Source: Populus alba (taxonomy: Eukaryota > Streptophyta > Magnoliopsida > Malpighiales > Salicaceae). From it: a stretch of DNA of 64,000 nucleotides. Shown in pieces: positions 45,244 through 54,996 of this stretch; the stretch's first letter is position 1; each line of letters begins with the position of its first letter. Location: NCBI RefSeq assembly GCF_005239225.2, contig NC_133300.1:15033875-15097874 (forward strand), written 5' to 3'. The notes under the pieces were generated by a model. It had not been told where the DNA came from, searched no databases, and saw only the letters and a list, made by a program, of their open reading frames with translations. The position numbers and the translations under genes are program-made.

Positions 45244-45307
45244 GGGGAAGGGAATTATTTTCCCTTCCCCTACCTCCTGCATGCAGAACGATTCTGCATG
45301 CAGGAGG
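45244..45307 (-). repeat. Paired palindromes in LTR C
   Basis: The first has perfect 11-bp arms (45244-45254 and 45260-45270; GGGGAAGGGAA / TTCCCTTCCCC). The second has perfect 16-bp arms (45273-45288 and 45292-45307) around CGA. They are about 350 bp downstream of the TATA box. Confidence 0.9.
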
Positions 45308-45656
45308 AAAACTAATGTAATGTCAAACGAAAAATGCAGGGGGAGAAGAATACCTGGCGCGGCGGAGGCGATGCTGCTGGTCGAACGTCCGTGTTGATGG
45401 TGCTGCAGCGGAGGTTGGTGGCTCAAAGCGACGGTTCCCAACGGTTCGGTAACCTCTCGGATCGTGCTCGGTCTTCGTTTTCTCTCAGCTCTCCCACGGC
45501 TTCTGTCCTCTTCCCCCTTCTCCCAGTTTAGTTCCTTTGAGTTTTAAAGGTTTATTCCTTTAGTTCAGTTGTTTCTCTCTCCTTCAGTTTCTCTCTCTCT
45601 CTTGGTCTTGGTTTTTTTCCTTTTTCCCTCCCCCTGTGCTTCAGGTCTCCCCTCTT

Positions 45657-45664
45657 CTTTTATA
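45657..45664 (-). promoter_or_regulatory. TATA box of LTR C
   Basis: TATAAAAG on the minus strand, in the same context (CTATAAAAGAAG) as the TATA boxes of D. Confidence 0.6.
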
Positions 45665-48337
45665 GGGGGTAAAGGCAGCGGGGCTGCATGGGCTGAGCCG
45701 GGCATCGTGGGGAGCAGGGCAGCGTGGGTGGAGCAGGGCAACGTGGGGAGCAGGACAGCGCCGGTCGGCTGGTCGGCGAGCGTGACCCTCCTGGCTTCGC
45801 GTCGTCCGAGGTGTATGGGCTTCGGGTATTGTCAGCGCACGCGAGGAGAGAGCGGCACCGGATGATTAAACAAGTTTTCTTCCCATGCTTGCTGCACGTT
45901 CGGGGGGAAGAAGAAAGGGGAACAGTGCCGTTCAAAACGGCACCGTTCGGTCCTTCTTTTTTTTTTTATGAAACGCGCCGTTTCATTTAAAAATGGCACC
46001 AGAAAGCGCCAAATTTCAAATCAGCCCTCAATTATCTTTTGTTTCTTTCAATTGCGTCCCTGCCAATTCCGGTCCTCGCCCCCGTAGTTGGCCGCGTTTT
46101 TCACCTTGGTCCTTGGCCTCTGATTTATGCAATTAAGCCCTCAATTGATCAATAAACTTCCAATTTCTTCAATTACGCCCCTGGATCAATTCAAAACAGC
46201 CCCCTCTATTTACCCGCGTTTTCCAAATTGGTCCCTGGTTTCGGATTTTCACAATTGAGCCCCTAATTGGCCATTAAACTTCAATATTTATGCAATTAAG
46301 CCCCTGATTTGACCTAATAAATTCCAAAAAAATATATTTTGGCCCCAGAACTTAAATTTCTTCTAATTAAAGCCCAAATTGACTTAAAAATCAATTTTTC
46401 TTGCACTCAAATCCTCTATAAATTCAAATAAAATCCAATTAAGTCCATAATCATCCAAATTTGGGCTTTTCTCCTCAAAATTCAAATTTTTCTTCTCAAC
46501 AGGGCTCTTATTCTTCAAGAATATACTGTCAAAACCCAATCTTTGTATTTTTTTAACCTCCTTGACCAATCTTCCGACTATTTTCTGAGCACTTCTGCCT
46601 CCTGTTATTTTTCTAACCTTCTTTGGCTATTTATTTCATTTTTTTATGGGGACCCAAAAATGGGTTACAACAATAACTTACAAAATAAAATGGTTAAACA
46701 AACATACCACAAAATGTTGAGTGTGGCTGTCAACGAACTGTTGCACCCCATTTTGGCGGTCTTGACGCCGCATGTGCGTCTCCACAAACAGCTCCATAGG
46801 GCTCGACTCACGTCCAAGAGATGTAGCCTATAATGAAAAAAATTTATTAACAACAAATTAATTAAACGATATATTTCATTTAAATTATGTAGCAAACGGA
46901 ACGGAGCCGCCAGAGTGCGTTGTCACCGAGCCATGAATTAGCCGATTCCGGTTGCCAGCACCGGACTATGAGCGTCGTGTGAACTGCTCAGACATCACGT
47001 GCTTAAGATAGTGCGGCCATATATCCTCCGGGATGTATATCGGTTTGAAATCCCTCCAAACCGCAACATCGTTCCAGCCTTGGAACCCCCTATCCCTCGC
47101 AATGTTTTTTGCCTTTTTCTGGGCTTCGTACCAAAAATCACGCAAGCTACTTCACGCAAGCAAAAATTACATTTCGAAACATAAATTTCTTTGTAAAAAA
47201 AAATTGTATTGTTTTCGATGTTACCTAGTTGCCGCGTGATTTTCCCACACCCTCCTCACAACATTGTTATGTTCCTCGTTCCAGCAGAATCGATTCTGTG
47301 TGTTGTAACCCATTTTTGGGTCCCCATAATTGAAATAAAATAAATAGCCGAAGGAGGTTAGAAAAATAACAGGAGGCAGAAGCGCTCAGCAAATGGTCAG
47401 AAAAATCGGTCAAGGAGGTTAAAAAATACAAAGATGGATTTTTGACAATATATTCTTGAAGGATGAGAGCCTTGTTGAGAAGGAAAATTTGAATTTTTGG
47501 AGGAGAAAAGCCCAAATTTGGATGTTTATGGACTTAATTGGATTTTTTATTTGAATTTATAGAGGATTTGATTGCAAGAAAAATCGATTTTTAAGTCAAT
47601 TTGGGCTTTAATTAGAAGAAATTTAAGTTCTGGGGCCAAAAATATATTTTTTAGGAATTTATTGGGTCAAATCAGGGGCTTAATTGCATAAATATTGAAG
47701 TTTAATGGCCAATTAGGGTTTAATTGTGAAAATCCGAAACCAGGGACCAATTTGGAAAAAGCGGGTAAATATAGGGGGCTGTTTTGAATTGATTCAGGGG
47801 CGTAATTGAAGAAATTGGAAGTTTATTGATCAATTGAGGGCTTAATTGCATAAATCAGAGGCCAAGGACCAAGGTGAAAAACGCGGCCAACTATGGGGGC
47901 GAGGACCGAAATTGGCAGGGACTCAATTGAAATGAACAAAGATGATTGAGGGCTAAATTCGAAATTGGGCGCGTTCTGGCGCCATTTTTAAATGAAACGG
48001 CGCGTTTTCTCCGAAACGACGCCGTTTCATACATAAAAAAAAAAAAAAAAAAGACCGAACGGTGCCGTTTTGAACGGCACTGTTCCCCTTTCTTCTTCCT
48101 CCCCGAACGTGTAGCAGCATGGACGAAACCTTTGTTTAATCAGTCGGTGCCCCTCTCTCCTCGCGTGCGCTGACATACCAAGCCCATGCACCTCGGACGA
48201 CGCGAAGCCAGGAGGGCCACGCCATGATCGACCACGCTCACCGACCAGCCGACCAGCGCTGCCCCCCACGTTGCCCAGCTCAACCCACCTTGTTCTGCTC
48301 CCCACGCTGCCCATGCAGCCCCGCTCCTTTGCCCGCC

Positions 48338-48345
48338 TATAAAAG
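48338..48345 (+). promoter_or_regulatory. TATA box of the 5' LTR of element D
   Basis: TATAAAAG in GCCTATAAAAGAAGGG, followed by a purine-rich leader. The copy in the 3' LTR is at 56029-56036. Probable transcription start is about 30 bp downstream. Confidence 0.65.
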
Positions 48346-48920
48346 AAGGGGAAAGATGTGAAGCACGGGAGAAAAAGAAGAAGAAAAGACCCGAGACCAA
48401 GAGAGGGAAAGAAACTGAAGGAGAGAGAAACCGTTGAACTAAAGGAATAAATACTCAAAACTCAAAGAAACAGAACCAGCAGGGGGGGAAGATTACAGAA
48501 ACCGTGGGAGAGCTTAGAGAAAACCAAGACCGAGCCCGACCCGAGAAGTCACCGGACCGTTGAGCACCGTCGTTTGGAGCCACCAACCTCCGCTGCAGCA
48601 CCAGCAACACGGACGTTCGACCACCACCCAAGCCATCACCACCAGCTGCCACTGTCTTCGTAGTTGACAACAGCACAGTTGGGAGTAGCAGGAGAAAGGG
48701 AAACAGAGAAAAAGCAGCGCCAAAACAGCAAGGAAGAGGAAGAGGAGCCGCAGCAACGCCACCGCCAAACCAGCCACTGCCAGAACCACCGTGAGCCCTC
48801 ATTGGTTTCCTCTCCACCGCCACCAGCATCACTGTGAGTGTTCGGCATCGTCTTCGCTCCTTTCGGTTCCACGTCCAGGTAAGCGTTTTGCGTCTCTGTG
48901 AAGGTGATTTCCTTTAGCAT

Positions 48921-49007
48921 TTTCACTGTGCAAGTGAATTATAATTCACTTGAACAGTGAAATGCAAATGTTACTGTTCAAGTGAATTATAATTCACTTG
49001 AACAGTA
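48921..49007 (+). repeat. Paired palindromes in the D LTR
   Basis: The first spans 42 bp (48921-48962) with one mismatch. The second is a perfect 36-bp palindrome (48972-49007), each arm TACTGTTCAAGTGAATTA or its complement. Both repeat in the 3' LTR (56611-56652 and 56662-56697). They are about 580 bp after the TATA box, so within the transcript leader. Confidence 0.95.
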
Positions 49008-50267
49008 CCATATGTTACTATGTGTGTCTTCTTTTGCATGTTACTGTGCTGGGTTTTCGTTTTGCATTTTTTACTGTTCAAAGTGAATTTTAATTGACTT
49101 GAAAAATACCATTTGTATATGATATTAAGGATGCACGCGTGAGCTTCCACCCAGGACACTGGCTTGGGCCAGTGACCTGGTTAGGCCTGCTGGGTCAAGC
49201 CAGCCATATGGGCCGAATGGAGCCCAACTTAAAAACTTTTTTTTATTAAAAATAAAAAATTCTTCAAAAAAAAAATTATTTTGAAAAATATGTGATTTCC
49301 ACAATTTTGTTACTGTATTTTGATCAATACTGGTTTGTATTTTTATACTGTAAAGATACAAATCCGGTATTAAAATACCTGGTTTTCGTCAAAACATCAA
49401 AGATTTTCGAAATAAAAAAATGTTTTTTGCTTTCAAAAAAATTTCCAAAAGTCCTTAAAAATATTGTTGATTTTTCCTGCATTTTGTTATTAGGGTGGAA
49501 TAATATTGGTTTGTATTTTTATACCGTAAGAATACAAACCCAGTATTAAAATACCCGATTTTTGTTAAAAACATATAAAAAATAATATTTTCCAAAAAAA
49601 ATGTTTTTTTGTTTTAAAATACGGCCTAGTCTCTCCAATATATATATATATATATAAATATTATAACCTCATATTTTCACACAACAAAGGAAATTTTCAA
49701 AACAATATATGTATTAGCATGCATTTTGGCTTTGATAACCAGTTTTATTTAAGCCATGAGAACTAGGCCAATATTTCAAAAATTCTAAAAAAATCTTTTT
49801 GTTTTCCTTTTAATTGGGATTACGAATTTATACGTAAAACGTATTCCTAAATATTTTTTTTGGTATAGACGTTTGAACGGTTAGGATTTTACCCGATAAG
49901 ATAAAAGACCTTCTTACTGAGGAGGATTTTTCTGGAACCATAGACAGACCAACGACTAGAAGTACAATAACACCTTAGTTTTTATCAGACAATCAAACAA
50001 TGCAGCTTACCTTAGGTAAGGCGTATTTGGGGTGCTGATACCTTCCCTTTACGCAACCAGTCCCCGTACCCGATCTCTGAGACCAGTTAGGGTTCCTAGT
50101 GACCAAAATACTAGGTGGCGACTCCCATTCCATTTTTCACCGATCAAAGACAATATTTTCTTGTCTCCCCATATTTACCAAATAGATATAGATAGATTTA
50201 CATTGTAGATAAGAAAATGGAACAACCATATATTTTTTCGCCGCGACGCCGCACACTTGCAACAGAA

Positions 50268-50285
50268 TGGCGACTCCACTGGGGA
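50268..50285 (+). other. Primer-binding site of element D (tRNA-Arg type)
   Basis: TGGCGACTCCACTGGGGA, three bases inside the 5' LTR and identical to that of element E. Confidence 0.9.
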
Positions 50286-50830
50286 CCTTGTAGACTAAGC
50301 TTTGTTTTTGTCTGATTTGTTTTTGTTTTCGTGTGTTTATTGTTAATATGCCTTTCCGTTTATTTGCATATTTGTTTTTTTATTTTAGGCGTATTATTTA
50401 TGCATTGTATAAAATTGTCTCATGCATCACTTGCTTTTATTTTGAGAAGCACACACAAGCTTTAAGTTAAGTGGGGAATTAGCGATTTTACCCTAAGACT
50501 ATTGGTCAGGGTTTAAATGCGTGAAACACCCAACTCATATCTGAGTGCCTGCTTGGTAATGGTGGGCATACGTGTCTTAACTGTTCCTTGCAACGCCCCC
50601 ATACTGTCTTTACGAAGAACGTCACTGGGCAAATATGAGACCCTTGAAGACCAGATAGAAAAACTACCCACTCTCACTTATTAAATAGAGCTTGTCCTTA
50701 GGTTATGTATCTTTGTTTGCAATGTTATACTCATCGCACATCAGTTGTGCATCACATTTTCATTCACGCATTTTATTATGCACGCCAGATCGTGAAACAT
50801 AGGTCCCACCAAACCCGGTCCAGTTCAAGA
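50286..50830 (+). other. Leader of element D
   Basis: T-rich untranslated region between the primer site and gag. It shares short strings with the leader of E. The gag frame is open back to an ATG at 50705, but conservation-like content begins at 50831. Confidence 0.5.
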
Positions 50831-52261
50831 ATGGAAAACGAAGAAAGAGCTCACTTAGAGTCACACTACCAGACCGATTTGGAATCCGTGAAAAATGAAG
50901 TTTCTCGGCTGACCGATCTACTCGAGCAACTTCTAAGAGCTAAGAATGGGGAGGGAACATCAGCACAACCACCTGACGGAGCGCCAACAGCTCACGTCCC
51001 TCAAGCATCTCAAAACTCGGGGGCAAACTCAGCCAATGAACAACATTTCGTGCCTATCACCCCTATCCAGCCAACTCATCCTCCAATCACTGTTGACTTA
51101 ACCCCGGATAATAGGTCTCCCAGTTTGATGGACCAGGACAAGCTATTTGCTTTGGAAGAAAGATTAAGGGCAGTTGAGGGTAATGACTGGTTTGACCATA
51201 TGCGAGCAGCCGAAGTATGTCTGGTACCGAACATTGTGGTGCCCAAGGATTTTAGGATACCCGATTCCATTAAGTACACCGGCTTGGAGTGCCCAAACAC
51301 TCATCTTCGATCTTACTGCAATAAAATGGCAGAGGTAATCCGTGATGATAAATTGCTTATCTATTTCTTTCAAGATAGCCTCACGGGATCTGCTTTGAGC
51401 TGGTACATGAGGTTAGATAATGTCAGGATCAGGAGCTGGAGAGACTTGGTGAAAGCTTTCCTTAAACAGTACAAGTTCAACATGGAAATCGCTCCGGATC
51501 GAACAAGTCTAATGTCAATGGAGAAAAGAAGCCAAGAGTCAGTAAGGGCATACGCGTAAAGGTGGAGGGATGAGGCAATGCATGTCCAACCCCCTTTAAT
51601 AGAAACGGAGATGGTGACTTTGTTCGCCAATACATTCAAGGCACCCTACTATGAGCATTTAATGGGTAGCTCAGCTCAGCATTTCTATGATGCTGTACGC
51701 ATAGCGGAAAGAATAGAGCAAGGGATTAAAGCTGGACGCATAGTTGAGCCATTGCAGACGAAGGGTTTTATTGGAAGAAAAATGGAAGGTCCTGTTAACA
51801 ACTTTGAAGGGGGGTCCAATAGCAAGATAACGGATTCATATAACCCACAAATACCTACCTCTCATGTGGCCCACATAAACTTTAACAAACCTTTTTCCCC
51901 TAATCGAGAAAATAACCAGTCAAACAACCACAACAACCATCAAAGACCAAACACAAGATACATTTTAGAACAACTACCACCATTACCCATGCCTTTGAAG
52001 GATATGTATGCCAAGCTACTAAGCATTGGACAAATAGCTCCTATCCCCACATTACCACTACAACCACCATTCCCTATCTGGTACAAGCCCGAATTGGCTT
52101 GCGAGTACCATGCTGGTATCCCCGGGCATGGTCTTGAAACGTGCTATGCTTTCAAGAAAAGGTTGTTGGAGCTCATCAAGATAGGATGGGTGTCATTTGA
52201 AGACCCACCCAACATCAATTCAAAACCATTGCCTAGTCATGACGCAAGTAATAGTGGATAA
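50831..52261 (+). pseudogene. gag: Gag of element D, one in-frame stop
   Basis: The preferred start is the ATG at 50831 (MENEERAHLESH); an upstream ATG at 50705 is in frame. The first part is a coiled-coil-like stretch with a Pro/Thr-rich linker. The retrotransposon-gag domain follows (LECPNTHLRSY, GSALSWY, SWRDLVKAFLKQYKFN, ERIEQGIKAGRI), then a CEYH...GH...C zinc-knuckle-like motif near the end, typical of Tat/Ogre gags. A TAA at 51557-51559 falls in RAYA-stop-RWRDEAM, where a Gln codon (CAA) would fit, so one C-to-T change. Readthrough would give about 476 codons. No pol follows. Confidence 0.85.
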
Positions 52262-53444
52262 AGGGCTGAAAAACCTTGGTCAAGAATTGTCAATAATGAA
52301 GAAGGTAAGATCGAAAGAGATGACAAGGAAACACTCGTGGGGGAAGAAGATGAAGCGCTGCTACGGTTGATTGTCCACACACTAGAAGAAGTCTCTGCCA
52401 AGACCTTTTTACGTGAGTAGAGAGGTTTCAGAAGGGGGTGACCCAAGAAGTTCCTGTAGTTTTCAAAATGTTAACTGACTTTATTTGCATTAGCATGCTT
52501 TTGTCATTGTTTTTATTTGCTTTTATTTTTTCTTTAGTTGACAATCAGGGCTCATGATGTCAGCCAGATTTTGTATTTGTCTTTGAGCCCACCTTTTCTT
52601 TAAATAAATGATGAGATTATGCACCTTTTTAAACAAAGATGAGTGGTTACAAAGAAAGTATCATAAATCGGTCAAAGATGAAATTTAAGAAAAGCTACCC
52701 CTGAAGTACAACTATACCTCTGGATAGCATAATGAATTGATAAATCACCTGTAAACTTCTTTCAAGATAAAAATAGAGTTTATCAAATTATAACAATGTG
52801 CATTTTGAAATGAGAAAAAATTCATTTTCCTTTCACTTTCTAAAGAGTTTATCGTTGGTGATCCCATTTGAGCCAGAATGAATTTCTCCTTTATAAAAAC
52901 CCGGACTAGGATCACACTCCACACTGGGGGCAATAAAAGATATTTCATGAAAAGTTTTACATATTTTTCAAAGCAAGATGAGAGCCCGTAGATTTAAAAA
53001 AATAATAATAATAATAAATAAATAAAAATAAAGCATTTGACAAAAAGCATGACAAAAAGGCAATGACAAGTCATACATTTTGAGAAAAGAACCATTTGAA
53101 GAAAGTCAAAGACTTCTTCTCCAAGAATATGATCAATAAAAAGAGGCAACACGAGAGATGAATCTAGCATACGGCTTCAAAAGCAAGCTCGTGTTAAGAA
53201 AGAGCTTCATGAACTAGAAGAAGATGATGGGGCCTATGTTTCAAACCAGGTACGAATGCATGCATTGCATCTAATCATAAATCATTGCATGATCGTTACA
53301 GGAGAGATCTTAGTGCATTCCAACAAGATTGTGGAGAAGAAAGAATCATTGAGTTGATTCTAGAACAACAAGAAGAGAAGATAATAGCTTCCAAACCCTG
53401 CCGTAGGAAGAACGACATATATCAGCTTTGGTAATAAGGAATCG
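52262..53444 (+). other. Noncoding region of element D between gag and the hairpin array
   Basis: No frame continues into pol. A block at 52902-52932 is nearly identical (29 of 30 bases) to 17641-17671 reversed in element E. It contains ACTAGGATCACAC and CACACTGGGGGCAA. The rest is A-rich and unremarkable. Confidence 0.5.
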
Positions 53445-54845
53445 CCAGATGGGATCCAAGCTGTTTGAGATCGCCAGAAGGGATCTCGTATTTCACTATT
53501 GTGGAGGTCGCCAGATGGGACCTCATATTTCGCGTTTGTTAAAAAGGAATCGCCAGATGGGATTCCGAGTTGATTAAAGGAGATCGCCAGAAGGGATCTC
53601 GTGTTTCGCTATTTGGAGGTCGCCAGATGGGACCTCATATTTCATGTTGGTAATAAGGAATCGCCAGATGGGATTCCAAGCTGTTTGAGATCGCCAGAAG
53701 GGATCTCGTATTTCACTATTGTGGAGGTTGCCAGATGGGACCTCATATTTCACGTTTGTTAAAAGGAATCGCCAGATGGGATTCCGAGTTGATTAAAGGA
53801 GATCGCCAGAAGGGATCTCGTGTTCGCTATTTGGAGGTCGCCAGATGGGACCTCATATTTCATGTTGGTAATAAGGAATCGCCAGATGGGATTCCAAGCT
53901 GTTTGAGATCGCCAGAAGGATCTCGTATTTTCACTATTGTGGAGGTTGCCAGATGGGACCTCATATTTCATGTTTGTTAAAAAGGAATCGCCAGATGGGA
54001 TTCCGAGTTGATTAAAGGAGATCGCCAGAAGGGATCTCGTGTTTCGCTATTTGGAGGTCGCCAGATGGGACCTCATAGTTCATGTTGGTAATAAGGAATC
54101 GCCAGATGGGATTCCAAGTTGTTTGAGATCGCCAGAAGGGATCTCGTATTTCACTATTGTGGAGGTTGCCAGATGGGACCTCATATTTCATGTTTGTAAT
54201 AAGGAATCGCCAGATGGGATTCCAAGTTGTTTGAGATCGCCAGAAGGGATCTCGTATTTCACTATTATGGAGGTTGCCAGATGGGACCTTATATTTCATG
54301 TTTGTTAAAAGGAATCGCCAGATGGGATTCCAAGTTGATTAAAGGAGATCGCCAGAAGGGATCTCGTGTTTCACTATTTGAAGGTCGCCAGATGGGATTC
54401 CAAGTTGATTAAAGGAGATCGCCAGAAGGGATCTCGTGTTTCACTATTTGGAGGTCGCCAGATGGGACCTTGTATTTCATGTTGGTTAAAAGGAATCGCC
54501 AGATGGGATTCCAAGATGATTAAAGGAGATCGCCAGAAGGGATCTCGTGTTTCACTATTTGGAGGTCGCCAGATGGGACCTCGTATTTCATGTTGGTTAA
54601 AAGGAATCGCCAGATGGGATTCCAAGTTGTTTGAGATCGCCAGAAGGGATCTCGTGTTTCACTATTTAGAGGTCGCCAGATGGGACCTCAATATCTCATA
54701 TTCATATAGGAATCGCCAGATGGGGTTCCAAGTTGATTAAAGGAGATCGCCAGAAGGGATCTCGTATTTTGATAGTTGTCAAAGGAGGTCGCCAGAGGGG
54801 ACCTCATTTTTTTTCATTTTCAGGGAATCGCCAGATGGGATCCCA
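53445..54845 (+). repeat. Tandem array of about 39 hairpin modules with three covarying stems
   Basis: Modules occur about every 36 bp. Each has the loop GCCAGATGG or GCCAGAAGG flanked by one of three complementary stems: GGAATC/GATTCC, GAGATC/GATCTC or GAGGTC/GACCTC. They usually follow each other in that order, making a higher-order unit of roughly 105-125 bp. Some third-type modules have GAGGTT, which still pairs as G-U. One hybrid near 54383 (AAGGTC with GATTCC) does not pair. Frames across the array are artefacts. Confidence 0.95.
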
Positions 54846-54982
54846 ATGTTTTAGGCTGAAGAGGTTTGCTGTAAAGAAAGAGTTTCAGATCGATCAACCT
54901 TCGACCAGATCAGTTTCGAGAGTTCAAATTGGATTATCTTTATAAAACTTACTGCGCAAAACCCTTGCTCCGTAAGCATTAT

Positions 54983-54996
54983 AAAGAGGGGGCATC
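54983..54996 (+). other. Polypurine tract of element D
   Basis: AAAGAGGGGGCATC directly before the 3' LTR, identical to that of element E. Confidence 0.85.

Larger units (their letters stand above)
43980..46672 (-). mobile_element. Solo Tat/Ogre-type LTR C (2693 bp)
   Basis: It runs TGTCGCACGTG...GGTTACAACA on the plus strand, so TGTTGTAACC...TGCGACA in its own direction, like the LTRs of D. No internal region or second LTR adjoins. The flanks ATAAT and ATAAC match at four of five bases, so it is probably a recombination-derived solo LTR. It is inverted relative to D. Long apparent frames at 45120-45990 are LTR artefacts. Confidence 0.85.
47301..50264 (+). repeat. 5' LTR of element D (2964 bp)
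   Basis: TGTTGTAACCC...CTTGCAACA. The first third holds many short 'unspliced-leader-like' purine/pyrimidine blocks, also present in LTR C in inverted orientation. The U5 stem CCTAGT/ACTAGG (50095-50100, 50110-50115) and the PBS-like TGGCGACTCC (50116-50125) are near the end. Long minus-strand frames at 48027-48926 recur in the other LTR and are not credible genes. Confidence 0.95.

Noticed and set aside
45120..49361. Proteins of 60-140 residues predicted in LTRs C and D (again at 55718-57062)
   Set aside because: They are LTR sequence duplicated in both copies, overlap each other in several frames and have low-complexity content.
53735..54740. Long open frames through the hairpin array and through 13962-15347
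   Set aside because: They exist because repeat length keeps the frame open; the encoded peptides are repeat artefacts on both strands.
53445..54845. Regularly spaced short repeats that look like a CRISPR array
   Set aside because: The spacers are repeats themselves, units are hairpin modules in tandem, and the context is a plant LTR retrotransposon.
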